This document shows positions 24,938 to 33,252 of a DNA stretch of 64,000 nt, piece after piece (the first letter of the stretch is position 1; the number at the start of each line of letters is the position of its first letter). The stretch lies in assembly GCF_000712135.1 (NCBI RefSeq), contig NZ_JOOE01000001.1, forward strand, positions 868,001 through 932,000, written 5' to 3'. The DNA is from Sphingomonas sp. UNC305MFCol5.2 (GTDB lineage: Bacteria; Pseudomonadota; Alphaproteobacteria; Sphingomonadales; Sphingomonadaceae). A program made the position numbers and the translations under genes. A model generated the notes under the pieces. The model did not search any database, had not been told where the DNA came from, and saw only the letters and a list, made by a program, of their open reading frames with translations.

Positions 24938-26164
24938 TTGCACAAGCACCATAGCGCGCTGGGGCTAGCGTCGGCCCAATCGACCGCACTTCGCGGTATC
25001 GACATCGCCAGCCAGCGACCGGTTCAGCCGGTAACGCTGACTCGTCCGCACGCCGCATCGCGTGCCGCCCGCTTCTTCGTCGAGAAGTTCCCGGGCCGCT
25101 CGATGTATGCCGTGAAGGCCAATCCCTCGCCGGATCTGCTGCAGATCCTGTGGGATAGCGGCGTCACGCATTACGACGTCGCGTCGATCGCCGAGGTGCG
25201 TCTCGTCGCATTGACGCTGCCCGATGCGACGCTCTGCTTCATGCACCCAGTCAAGGCCGAGGAAGCGATCGCCGAGGCGTATTTCACGCACGGCGTCCGC
25301 GTCTTCAGCCTCGACAGCCTCGAAGAGCTCGACAAGATCGTCGCCGCCACGAAGGGCGCCGAGGACCTGACGCTCTGCGTGCGGCTGCGCGTCTCGTCGG
25401 ATCATTCGAAGCTCAGCCTCGCCTCGAAGTTCGGTGCGGGCCCCGGCGAGTCGAAGGAATTGCTGATGGCCGCCCGCCAGGTCGCGGATGCCCTGGGCAT
25501 CTGCTTCCATGTCGGCAGCCAGGCAATGTCGCCCGAGGCCTATGCCAATGCGATGGAGCGCGTCCGCGCCGCGATCGTCGAGGCGGCGGTCACCGTCGAC
25601 GTGATCGATGTCGGCGGCGGGTTCCCCTCGTCATACCCCGGCATGGAACCACCGCCGCTCGAGCATTATTTCGCGACGATCCACCGCGCGTTCGAGAGCC
25701 TGCCGATTTCCTATTCGGCCGAGCTCTGGGCCGAGCCGGGCCGCGCGCTCTGCGCCGAGTACAGCTCGATCATCGTACGCGTCGAACGGCGCCGCGGCGA
25801 CGAGCTCTACATCAACGACGGCGCGTACGGTGCGCTGTTCGATGCCGCGCATATCGGCTGGCGCTTCCCCGTCCGTCTCCTCCGCGAGCCGGATTCGAAC
25901 GCCCGCGACGTCGAGTTCAGCTTCTACGGTCCGACCTGCGACGATATGGATCACATGGCGGGTCCGTTCCCGCTGCCGGCGGATATCCGCGCGGGCGACT
26001 ATATCGAGATCGGCATGCTCGGCGCCTATGGCTCGGCCATGCGCACGGCGTTCAACGGCTTCGGATCGGGCGAGACGGTGATCGTCGACGACGAACCGAT
26101 GACCTCGCTCTATCTCGAGCCGGCCGAGGAACGCGCGCGTCCCTCGAACGTCGTCAAGCTGTAA
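24938..26164 (+). CDS. Ornithine decarboxylase-like, fold-type III PLP decarboxylase
   Basis: Decarboxylase of 408 residues of the eukaryotic-type ODC/alanine racemase fold. The PLP lysine is in MYAVKANPSPDLL, and the Gly-rich phosphate site is in DVGGGFPSSYPG. The active-site loop FYGPTCDDMD has the cysteine and aspartates typical of ornithine (or lysine) decarboxylases; HSKLSLASKFGA is also conserved. The TTG at 24938 is chosen because GGAGG (24924-24928) lies nine bases before it; an in-frame TTG at 24908 has no such site. It would make putrescine from ornithine. The next gene is a deoxyhypusine-synthase homologue, which points to homospermidine synthesis. Confidence 0.88.
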   Translation: MHKHHSALGLASAQSTALRGIDIASQRPVQPVTLTRPHAASRAARFFVEKFPGRSMYAVKANPSPDLLQILWDSGVTHYDVASIAEVRLVALTLPDATLCFMHPVKAEEAIAEAYFTHGVRVFSLDSLEELDKIVAATKGAEDLTLCVRLRVSSDHSKLSLASKFGAGPGESKELLMAARQVADALGICFHVGSQAMSPEAYANAMERVRAAIVEAAVTVDVIDVGGGFPSSYPGMEPPPLEHYFATIHRAFESLPISYSAELWAEPGRALCAEYSSIIVRVERRRGDELYINDGAYGALFDAAHIGWRFPVRLLREPDSNARDVEFSFYGPTCDDMDHMAGPFPLPADIRAGDYIEIGMLGAYGSAMRTAFNGFGSGETVIVDDEPMTSLYLEPAEERARPSNVVKL

Positions 26165-26190
26165 CTGCCAAGGCATAACGGCCCTCTTCT

Positions 26191-26212
26191 CCCCTCCCGC
26201 TTGCGGGAGGGG
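26191..26212. repeat. Intergenic palindrome CCCCTCCCGC-TT-GCGGGAGGGG
   Basis: Perfect 10-bp arms, followed by TCGGGGGAGGG, the same kind of tail as the palindromes at 23.3 and 45.1 kb. It lies 27 bases after the decarboxylase stop. It could act as a terminator-like hairpin, but there is no T-run. Confidence 0.7.
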
Positions 26213-26264
26213 TCGGGGGAGGGTCTGTTGGGGATGGTATCGCCACGTCGCACCCTCCCAGTGG

Positions 26265-26340
26265 TTGAATTCTCCGGGTCAATCATGCCCCCGGCATGAT
26301 TGAGAAATGCCCGGGGGGCATTTCGACCCGAAGAATGCAA
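26265..26340. repeat. 76-bp nested inverted-repeat element (two hairpins inside outer arms)
   Basis: Outer arms 26265-26280 and 26325-26340 match in 14 of 16 positions. Inside are two perfect hairpins: TCAATCATGCC/GGCATGATTGA (26279-26303, 3-base loop) and GAAATGCCC/GGGCATTTC (26304-26324, 3-base loop). The unit looks like a REP- or MITE-type structure and sits in the 262-base gap between the two polyamine genes. No coding potential. Confidence 0.7.
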
Positions 26341-26345
26341 CTACT

Positions 26346-26365
26346 CCCTCCCGCAAGCGGGAGGG
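26346..26365. repeat. Intergenic palindrome CCCTCCCGC-AA-GCGGGAGGG
   Basis: Perfect 9-bp arms around AA. It lies on the other side of the 76-bp nested element from the related palindrome at 26191-26212, so the two bracket it. Confidence 0.7.
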
Positions 26366-26426
26366 GGATTTACGGGTTTCCGCGTCCCCTTTGAATGACG
26401 ACGGCCATGAAGATTGGGAGATCCCC

Positions 26427-27506
26427 ATGACCGACACTCTCACCAAGACCGCCGCGGCGAACCCGCCGATCAACGACACCCGCAAGGCGGAGCTGCTGTC
26501 GAAGCAGGTCAAGCATATCGACATCACCAAGTTCGACGCGCGCCCGATCGTCGACGCGATGGCGGACATGAGCTTCACCAGCCGCGACCTCGGCCGCGCG
26601 ACCAACATCTACAACCAGATGCTGGCCGACAAGGATTGCACGATCTTCCTCGTGATCGCGGGCTCGACTTCGGCCGGTGGCTGCATGGACCTCTATGCCG
26701 AGCTGGTGCGCAACAACATGGTCGACGGCATCGTCGCCACCGGCGCCACCATCGTCGACATGGATTTCTTCGAAGGCCTTGGTCACAAGCACTATCAGGC
26801 GCTCGAGATCCCCGACGACGATACGCTGCGCTCGCTCTATATCGACCGCATCTACGACACGTATATCGACGAGGAAGACCTCCAGAACGTCGATCACACG
26901 ATCTTCGAGATCGCGGAATCACTCGAGCCCGGCGCCTATTCGTCGCGCGCCTTCATCCGCGAGATGGGCAAGTATCTCGTCGAGCACGGCAAGAAGGACA
27001 ACAGCCTCGTCAAGCTCGCCTACGAGCATGACGTGCCGATCTTCTGCCCGGCGTTCGTCGACAGTTCGGCCGGCTTCGGTCTCGTCAAGCACCAGGTCGA
27101 TTCCGCCAAGGCGGGCAAGCCCTATGTGATGATCGACGCAGTCGCCGACTTCCGTGAGCTGACCGACATCAAGATCGCGGCCGGCACCACCGGCCTGCTG
27201 ATGATCGGCGGCGGCGTGCCGAAGAACTTCATCCAGGACACCGTCGTCTGCGCCGAGATCCTCGGCCACGAAGACGTTGCGGTGCACAAATACGCGGTCC
27301 AGATCACCGTCGCCGACGTCCGCGACGGCGCCTGCTCGTCTTCGACGCTGCAGGAAGCCGCGAGCTGGGGCAAGGTCAACACCGGCATCGAGCAGATGGT
27401 CTTCGCCGAAGCGGGCAGCGTGATGCCGCTCCTCGCCTCGGACGCCTATCACCGCGGCCACTGGAAGGACCGCGCCAAGCGCGGCTGGGCGAAGCTCTTC
27501 GCCTGA
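26427..27506 (+). CDS. Deoxyhypusine synthase family protein, probable homospermidine synthase
   Basis: Deoxyhypusine-synthase-fold enzyme of 359 residues. The NAD-binding pattern (IAGSTSAGG, GIVATGA, ADFRELT, LMIGGGVPKN) and the active-site lysine in EAASWGKV (K316) are intact. Bacteria have no eIF5A, so the classical protein-modifying role is unlikely. Homologues transfer the aminobutyl group to free diamines, and placement after an ornithine decarboxylase gene suggests that two putrescines are converted to sym-homospermidine. ATG at 26427 with TGGGAGA upstream. A strong terminator follows. The reaction is inferred; a guanidino-polyamine product is an alternative. Confidence 0.85.
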   Translation: MTDTLTKTAAANPPINDTRKAELLSKQVKHIDITKFDARPIVDAMADMSFTSRDLGRATNIYNQMLADKDCTIFLVIAGSTSAGGCMDLYAELVRNNMVDGIVATGATIVDMDFFEGLGHKHYQALEIPDDDTLRSLYIDRIYDTYIDEEDLQNVDHTIFEIAESLEPGAYSSRAFIREMGKYLVEHGKKDNSLVKLAYEHDVPIFCPAFVDSSAGFGLVKHQVDSAKAGKPYVMIDAVADFRELTDIKIAAGTTGLLMIGGGVPKNFIQDTVVCAEILGHEDVAVHKYAVQITVADVRDGACSSSTLQEAASWGKVNTGIEQMVFAEAGSVMPLLASDAYHRGHWKDRAKRGWAKLFA

Positions 27507-27526
27507 TCCGACCCAAAGGAAAAACG

Positions 27527-27557
27527 AAGCGGCCGGGGAGCGATCCCCGGCCGCTTT
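27527..27557 (+). terminator. Rho-independent terminator after the deoxyhypusine-synthase homologue
   Basis: 12-bp perfect stem AAGCGGCCGGGG/CCCCGGCCGCTT with a 6-base loop, ending in TTTG, 20 bases after the stop. Confidence 0.85.
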
Positions 27558-27635
27558 GCCGTGTGGCCGCTCTATTCCGTCCCCGACGGGTCCATGATAG
27601 CCCTCCCGCAGAACAAGTACCGGGGAGAGTGCTTC

Positions 27636-29258
27636 ATGACGCTGGCCCGCCAGAATCGGCCCTGGACGATGTTGCTCGGAAGCGCCTTGCTGGTCGCGGG
27701 GCAGGGCCATGCCCAGACTGCGCCTCCACCACCGGCGCAATCCGAAACGCCCGGCGATCAGGACCAGCTCAGGGTCACCGGCCAGCGCATGCCCGCTGCC
27801 GAGGCCCCCCGCTCCTCCACCTGCGAAGTGCTCGCGCGCGATCCGTTCCTGCGCGCTTCCGGGATGGCCAGCCGCGCCTATCTGCCGACCAGGCCTACCC
27901 GGAGCCCTGATTATAACGCGCCGCCTTCGGTGCCTCCCGGCTCGCCATTGCCGGACCTTGCCAAATCGCGCTTCGGCGTGCGCGACGTAGCAGGCAGCGA
28001 TGTGGCGACCAGCTTCGGCCCGAGCTCCCTGGACGAGACTCCCGCAGACGGAGGGACTGCCGCCTCGCTCGACCAGAACAGCCTCGCATCCGCGATCGGA
28101 GCATGCCGCGGCGCCTATGCGCGCGGCGCCGGCGACACCAGCGCGAGCGGAGGCAACACCGGGTTCATCGCGGCGAACAGCGGCGATTCGGAAAGAGGCG
28201 CGCTGATGACCAGCCCGGAATGGCGCGTCGCGGCGGCGAACGCGCGCTATCTCGAGGCGCGGTCGTTCATCGCCAGCCGCGATCGGACGCTACCGATGGG
28301 CTTCGCGCTGTTCGATCAGGGGCGCTATGCCGAGGCGCTCGACTGGTTCCGCAAGGCCGCCAACAAGCTCCAGATGCGCGAGGGCGGCGACGAGGCAGCG
28401 TTGTTCGTCGGCAAGATCACGCTCCAGGGGCTGGGGCCGCAATCGGATCCGGTGGAAGGCGTCAAATGGCTCAAAAAGGCCGCGACCGCGCCCTTCAATC
28501 CGCAGAACGAAACCCCGATGTTCGATCCACGCCAGCCCGATCGCAACACTGCCGTGGGCGAGGCGGCGGTGATTCTCGCCAATATCTACATGAACGGCTT
28601 CGGCCCCGTGGCCAAAAACACGGCAGAAGCCCGTGAATGGTATGAACGCGCTTTCAAGGTCGGCCATGTCCCCGGTGCGAAGAAGCTCGGCGACATCTAC
28701 AATGAAGGCCTGGGCACACCGCGCGACGGGGCCAAGGCAGTCTCGTGGTACAGGCAGGCCGCCAAGCTCAATCACCCTGGCGCGCAGGCCGCGCTCGCCG
28801 ACATCCTGTGGGAGGGCGAGGACGGCGTGCCGCAGGACCGCAAGGCCGCGCTCGGCTGGTATCAGGCCGCGGCGCGCAACGGCCATGCCGGCGCGCTCTA
28901 TGCGCTGGCACGCGCTTATGATCTCGGTGAAGAGGTCAAGGCCGATCCCGAGCTGGCGATGGGCTTCTACAAGACCGCCGCGCTGGGCGGAAACGCCGCC
29001 GCCAAGGTCGCGATGGGCACCTATTTCTACGAAGGCAAAATGGTGCCCAGGGATCTGGCGATGGCCCGGAAGTGGTTCGAGGCCGGTGCTGCCGGCGACG
29101 ATCCCGATGGCATGTTCAACCTCGCCGCGATGCTCGCCAAGGGCGAAGGCGGCGACAAGGACGTGACCAAGGCGCTCGCGTTGCTCCGCCGCGCCGCGCT
29201 GCAAGGCCACAAGACCGCACCCCGCGCCATCGCGGCGCTGGAGAAAAAGAGCGATTAA
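27636..29258 (+). CDS. Sel1-repeat (tetratricopeptide-like) secreted protein
   Basis: Exported repeat protein of 540 residues. A signal peptide ends near GHAQ (about 27) and is followed by a Pro/Gln-rich low-complexity region to about 200. From about 210 to 530 come roughly eight Sel1-like repeats of the type A-x2-Y-x2-G-x-G-V-x-x-D-x2-KA-x2-WY-x2-AA. Sel1 proteins act as scaffolds for protein complexes, often in the envelope. The ATG at 27636 has GGGGAGAG upstream; an earlier in-frame start would put the signal peptide internally. A simple inverted repeat follows four bases after the stop. Confidence 0.88.
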   Translation: MTLARQNRPWTMLLGSALLVAGQGHAQTAPPPPAQSETPGDQDQLRVTGQRMPAAEAPRSSTCEVLARDPFLRASGMASRAYLPTRPTRSPDYNAPPSVPPGSPLPDLAKSRFGVRDVAGSDVATSFGPSSLDETPADGGTAASLDQNSLASAIGACRGAYARGAGDTSASGGNTGFIAANSGDSERGALMTSPEWRVAAANARYLEARSFIASRDRTLPMGFALFDQGRYAEALDWFRKAANKLQMREGGDEAALFVGKITLQGLGPQSDPVEGVKWLKKAATAPFNPQNETPMFDPRQPDRNTAVGEAAVILANIYMNGFGPVAKNTAEAREWYERAFKVGHVPGAKKLGDIYNEGLGTPRDGAKAVSWYRQAAKLNHPGAQAALADILWEGEDGVPQDRKAALGWYQAAARNGHAGALYALARAYDLGEEVKADPELAMGFYKTAALGGNAAAKVAMGTYFYEGKMVPRDLAMARKWFEAGAAGDDPDGMFNLAAMLAKGEGGDKDVTKALALLRRAALQGHKTAPRAIAALEKKSD

Positions 29259-29261
29259 GCG

Positions 29262-29287
29262 AATCCTCCCCCGTCAGGGGGAGGATT
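29262..29287. repeat. Perfect 11-bp inverted repeat after the Sel1 gene
   Basis: AATCCTCCCCC-GTCA-GGGGGAGGATT. Strong hairpin without a T-run; possible terminator or REP-like palindrome. Confidence 0.7.
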
Positions 29288-29362
29288 AAGCTGCTCGCCG
29301 CAACCGCCTTGCCCGTCACGCCCGACACGCTAGGTTCGCCCGAAAACAGGGAGGATGCCGCC

Positions 29363-30346
29363 ATGCCGATCGACCGCCGCACGCTGATCGGAAGTGCCGC
29401 CGCGCTTACGCTGGCTCCCGCCGTCGCCCGCGCGCAGAATGCGCCGGCTCCCTATGTTCTCGGCACCGGCACCGCCGCATGGCCCCCGCGCGAACATTTC
29501 AAGCTCTGGCCCGGTACCCCGCCGGGGGCACCCAGCCCGCTACCGACCAACGACTTCACCATCAACGGTGGCTTCAAGGAGCTCTGGCTGCGCGGTGTCT
29601 CGGAACCGATGGTCGGCGTCTATCGCCCGGCCAAACCCGATGGCCGGGCGGTCCTCTCGATCCCGGGCGGCGGCTACAATTTCGTTTCGGTCGAGAATGA
29701 GGGCATCGATGTCGCCAAGGCGCTCACCCCGCACGGCATCACCGTCTTCGTCCTCGCCTATCGCCTGCCCGGCGAAGGCTGGGCCAATCGCGCCGATGTG
29801 CCGCTGCAGGACGCTCAGCGTGCGATGCGGCTGATCCGCGCGAATGCGGCGAAGTACGGCATCGACCCCGCGAAGCTCGGCATTTGCGGCTTCTCCGCCG
29901 GCGGCCATCTCGGCGCGTCGCTCGCGGTCGGGCATGCCGATCCCGTTTATGCGTCAATCGACGCTGTCGACCGGCAGAGCGCACGCCCCTCTTTTGCGGG
30001 GCTAGTCTACCCGGTCGTGTCGTTCAGCACCGCGGGCCTCAACAGCCGCTCGTCCGGAATGCTGCTGGGCGACAGCAAGGATCCCGCGCTCCTCGCCCGC
30101 TATGAAACCAGTGATCGGATCACCTCCGGGACACCCCCGATCTTCCTTGTCCACGCTGTGGACGACGGCACCGTGCCGGTGGCACAGAGCCTGGTGACGA
30201 TCGAGAAATGCCGCGCCGCGAATGTGCCGGTCGAGGCACATATCTTCGAAAAAGGCGGCCACGGCTTCGGCGCGCTGCACTTGCCGGTCGATTTCCCCGG
30301 CCGCCTCTGGCCCGACCTTTTCGCGCGCTGGACAGCCAAGCACTAG
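29363..30346 (+). CDS. Secreted alpha/beta hydrolase (acetyl-xylan-esterase/BD-FAE-like)
   Basis: Exported esterase-like protein of 327 residues. The N-terminus MPIDRRTLIGSAAALTLAPAVARA is a twin-arginine-type signal. The fold shows PGGGYNFVS (oxyanion loop, HGGG-like), FVLAYRLPGEGW, nucleophile elbow GFSAGGHL, acid residue in HAVDDGTVP and His in KGGHGFG. This is the pattern of feruloyl/acetyl esterase-like lipases that act on carbohydrate esters. GGGAGGA precedes the ATG. Lone gene; the substrate is not known. Confidence 0.87.
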   Translation: MPIDRRTLIGSAAALTLAPAVARAQNAPAPYVLGTGTAAWPPREHFKLWPGTPPGAPSPLPTNDFTINGGFKELWLRGVSEPMVGVYRPAKPDGRAVLSIPGGGYNFVSVENEGIDVAKALTPHGITVFVLAYRLPGEGWANRADVPLQDAQRAMRLIRANAAKYGIDPAKLGICGFSAGGHLGASLAVGHADPVYASIDAVDRQSARPSFAGLVYPVVSFSTAGLNSRSSGMLLGDSKDPALLARYETSDRITSGTPPIFLVHAVDDGTVPVAQSLVTIEKCRAANVPVEAHIFEKGGHGFGALHLPVDFPGRLWPDLFARWTAKH

Positions 30347-30408
30347 ATCGGTTGCATTCGCGAACCGGTTGCGGCAGCCTCGGATCACAATCGGAGGGGA
30401 CCCGAAAA

Positions 30409-30837
30409 ATGCACAGCCAGATTCTGGCGCCTGTCGTGGCGCTCGTCGCCTGGTCGCTCGTCATGCTCGTCTGGATGATGGCGATCCGCCTGCCCGCGCT
30501 CAAAAAGGCCGGGATCGACATGTCGAAGGCGCGGGGCGGGCGCCCCGGCATCCTCGACGGCATGGTCGACGAGCGCGTGCAATGGCCCGCGCACAATTAC
30601 ATCCATCTGATGGAACAGCCGACGCTGTTCTATGCGATCTGCCTCGCGCTGGCGCTGCTCGGCGGCGGCGACGGCATCAATGCATGGATCGCCTGGGCCT
30701 ATGTCGGCTTGCGCATCCTTCACAGCCTCGTCCAGGCGACCTTCAACAAGGTGGCGGTGCGTTTCGGCCTCTTCGTGCTGTCGACGTTCGCGCTCGTCGC
30801 GCTGACGCTGCATGCGGGAATCGCACTGCTGCACTAG
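30409..30837 (+). CDS. MAPEG family membrane protein
   Basis: Membrane protein of 142 residues with four helices, of the MAPEG family (glutathione-linked eicosanoid and microsomal GST relatives). The family stretch is visible in RVQWPAHNYIHLMEQPTLFYAICLALAL and YVGLRILHSLVQ. Bacterial members are presumed glutathione-dependent transferases or peroxidases. GGAGGGGA lies about 10 bases before the ATG. Confidence 0.88.
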   Translation: MHSQILAPVVALVAWSLVMLVWMMAIRLPALKKAGIDMSKARGGRPGILDGMVDERVQWPAHNYIHLMEQPTLFYAICLALALLGGGDGINAWIAWAYVGLRILHSLVQATFNKVAVRFGLFVLSTFALVALTLHAGIALLH

Positions 30838-30849
30838 GTCAAGCGGGTG

Positions 30850-31134
30850 TCAGCCCCCCGCTTTCGCGGCGATCGCGCGTTCGACGGCCTCGCAGCCTTC
30901 GACACTGGCGACCGCAAGGTCCAGCGGACGCCCTCCCAGCATTTCGTCATGGTTGTTCAGGAACGCCATCGCTTCGTCGCGCCCGCCCAGCAGGCGCCAT
31001 GCCAGCATGGTGACACGGCCCTGCCGTTCCGCGCTGTCGGCGGGCAAACGCACGCTGGAAAACTTCTTGCGGAAAGGGGTGGTCCTGCGTTCACTGGGGG
31101 CGCCATCCGGACCGGTAGCTGGCTCGTCACTCAT
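30850..31134 (-). CDS. DUF2384 (MbcA/ParS/Xre toxin-binding) domain protein, orphan
   Basis: Small protein of 94 residues. The C-terminal half (VTMLAWRLLGGRDEAMAFLNNHDEMLGGRPLDLAVASVEGCEAVERAI) matches the toxin-binding domain of MbcA/ParS/Xre-type antitoxins of RES-domain toxins. The usual N-terminal helix-turn-helix is missing and is replaced by a short polar tail, and no RES toxin gene is adjacent. It may be a remnant, a solitary antitoxin or a regulator with another partner. The 222 bases between it and the amidotransferase gene hold nothing recognisable. Confidence 0.7.
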   Translation of the reverse strand: MSDEPATGPDGAPSERRTTPFRKKFSSVRLPADSAERQGRVTMLAWRLLGGRDEAMAFLNNHDEMLGGRPLDLAVASVEGCEAVERAIAAKAGG

Positions 31135-31356
31135 CGGCGGTTTCCTCTCGGGTCATGAAACGGCGCGAGAGGTCTCTCGTGGTGCCGGGCCAAAAGGTGG
31201 TGAGGTTCCATGAGACGACTCCGCTCTGTGTAAGCGGGAGCACGATCGTCTCTCAGCCGCTGGCGCCTACGGACTGCTTGCCAGCGATCGATGTCATATG
31301 GGGAGCGGCAGGCGCCAGCGAAACCCCGGCCTCCGCGTTCCCGACGGTCGCGGACT

Positions 31357-33249
31357 TCAGCCGAACAGCCGCGCGAGGCTCCGTTCCAGCATCAGCAGCT
31401 GCCACAAGGTCCGCCCGTGCTCGGCGCGACCGGCCTTGTGGTCGGCCGCCAGCTTCTCGATCGCCGCGGGTTCGAACCAGCCGGTCCCCGTCAGCACGCG
31501 CGACTGCGCCAGCGCTGCTGCCTCGTCGGCCAGCGCCTTGCGGAACCACGCGCTGATCGGCGTAACGAACCCCATTTTGGGCCGATAGAGAATGTCCTTG
31601 GGCAGCCACGGCTCGAGCGCCTTCTTCATCAGCCATTTGCCCTGCCCCGCCTTGATCCGGAGCGACGGCGGCAGGGTCGCCGCGAATTCGACGAGCCGAT
31701 AGTCGAGCAAAGGCTCGCGTGCCTCGAGGCTCACCGCCATGCTGGTGCGGTCGACCTTCGTCAGAATGTCCCCCGGCAGCCAGTGCTGGATATCGGCATA
31801 TTGCGCGCGGTCGAGTGCGTCGCGCGCCGGCGCCCGCCGCATCGCGTCGACATAACGCTGCTCGGCGGAATGCCCGGCGAGGGTGTGCTTCGCCGCGCTG
31901 GTATAGAGCCGGTCGCGCAGCTCGGGGCTAGTGACGCCTACCGCCCTGGAGTAAGCGAACTCGCCATTCTCGGCGAGCGCGAGCAAGGTGGTCTTCGCGC
32001 GGAATGCCCGCGGCGCCCAATCGGCCTTGGGGTAGAACCGCCCCAGCGTCCCGAACAGGTTCGCCCGGAACTTCTCGGGAAACAGGCCCCGCGCACGCTC
32101 TTCGGCCGCGAAGAATTTGTAACGCCGATACCCGGCGAACGCCTCGTCCGCGCCATCGCCCGAAAGCGCCACCGTCACTGTCTCGCGCGCGAGCTCGCAC
32201 ACTCGATAGGTCGGCAGCGCCGATGCGTCGGCAAAAGGCTCGTCGAACGCCGCGACCAGCGTGTCGATGAGCGCGAAATCGTCCGAACCGACGATTTTCG
32301 ATCGATGCGCGGTCGCAAAGCGTTCCGAAATGCGTCTGGCGTAATCGCTCTCGTCATGCCCGGCCTCGTCGAAGCCGATCGTGCACGTCTTGACCGCGGC
32401 CTTGCTCGCCTCGGCCATCAGCGCGACCACCGCGCTGCTGTCGACCCCGCCCGAGAGGAACGCCCCCAGCGGCACGTCCGCGATCATCCGCGCGCGCACC
32501 GCCGCGCGCATCCGCTCGACCAGCTCCGCCTCCAGATCGCGCGTTTTTCCGGTTGCGCGGTTGGAGAAATCCAGATCCCACCAGCGCACCGGCTGCGGCA
32601 TACGCTTGCCGCGCTGGAGCAACAGGAAGTGCCCCGCAGGCAGCTTCTTGACGCCGACGAGCAGTGACGCGTCATCGGGCACATAGCCGAGTCCGAGATA
32701 GTCCTCGACCGCGCGGAAATCGGGCCGCCGACGAAACAGCGGATGGGCGAGCAATCCCTTGATTTCAGAGGCGAACGCTACCCCGCCATCGGCGAGCTTG
32801 GTGTAAACCAGAGGTTTGACGCCGAACCGGTCGCGCGCGAGGAAAAGGCTTTGCTTCTCTGCGTCGTACAAGGCGAAGGCGAACATCCCGTTGAGCTTCT
32901 CGAGCATCCCCGGACCCCAGGCCCGCCAGCCGTGGAGCAGCACCTCGGTATCGCTCTCCGTCTGGAACCGCGCGCCCTTCGCCTCCAGCTCGGCGCGCAC
33001 TTCGCGGAAATTGTAGATCTCGCCATTATACGTGACGACCACGCCCTGGTCCGGCGTCGCCATCGGCTGGACGCCGCCTTCGAGATCGATGATCGACAGC
33101 CGCCGATGCCCTAGTCCCACGCCCGGCGCGGTCCACACACCCGCTCCGTCGGGCCCGCGATGCGCCAGCGCGTCGCGCATCGCCACGATGCGGGCAGGAT
33201 CCACGGGTTTCGCTATGGCGGGGTAATAAAGCCCCGCAATGCCGCACAT
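31357..33249 (-). CDS. Asparagine-synthase-like amidotransferase, XrtA/PEP-CTERM locus type
   Basis: Class II glutamine amidotransferase of 630 residues belonging to the exosortase A-associated group. Cys2 is the N-terminal nucleophile (MCGIAG); the glutaminase domain spans about 2-190. The ATP-pyrophosphatase domain has the P-loop FLSGGVDSSAVV. In these loci it is thought to amidate a sugar or peptide component of the exported polymer rather than to make free asparagine. It starts three bases after xrtA and ends the minus-strand operon. The product is inferred from family and context. Confidence 0.92.
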   Translation of the reverse strand: MCGIAGLYYPAIAKPVDPARIVAMRDALAHRGPDGAGVWTAPGVGLGHRRLSIIDLEGGVQPMATPDQGVVVTYNGEIYNFREVRAELEAKGARFQTESDTEVLLHGWRAWGPGMLEKLNGMFAFALYDAEKQSLFLARDRFGVKPLVYTKLADGGVAFASEIKGLLAHPLFRRRPDFRAVEDYLGLGYVPDDASLLVGVKKLPAGHFLLLQRGKRMPQPVRWWDLDFSNRATGKTRDLEAELVERMRAAVRARMIADVPLGAFLSGGVDSSAVVALMAEASKAAVKTCTIGFDEAGHDESDYARRISERFATAHRSKIVGSDDFALIDTLVAAFDEPFADASALPTYRVCELARETVTVALSGDGADEAFAGYRRYKFFAAEERARGLFPEKFRANLFGTLGRFYPKADWAPRAFRAKTTLLALAENGEFAYSRAVGVTSPELRDRLYTSAAKHTLAGHSAEQRYVDAMRRAPARDALDRAQYADIQHWLPGDILTKVDRTSMAVSLEAREPLLDYRLVEFAATLPPSLRIKAGQGKWLMKKALEPWLPKDILYRPKMGFVTPISAWFRKALADEAAALAQSRVLTGTGWFEPAAIEKLAADHKAGRAEHGRTLWQLLMLERSLARLFG

Positions 33250-33252
33250 CGC

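Noticed and set aside
31253..31636. 127-codon minus-strand frame overlapping the amidotransferase end
   Set aside because: Out-of-frame reading of the amidotransferase C-terminus; the non-overlapping part shows no motif.
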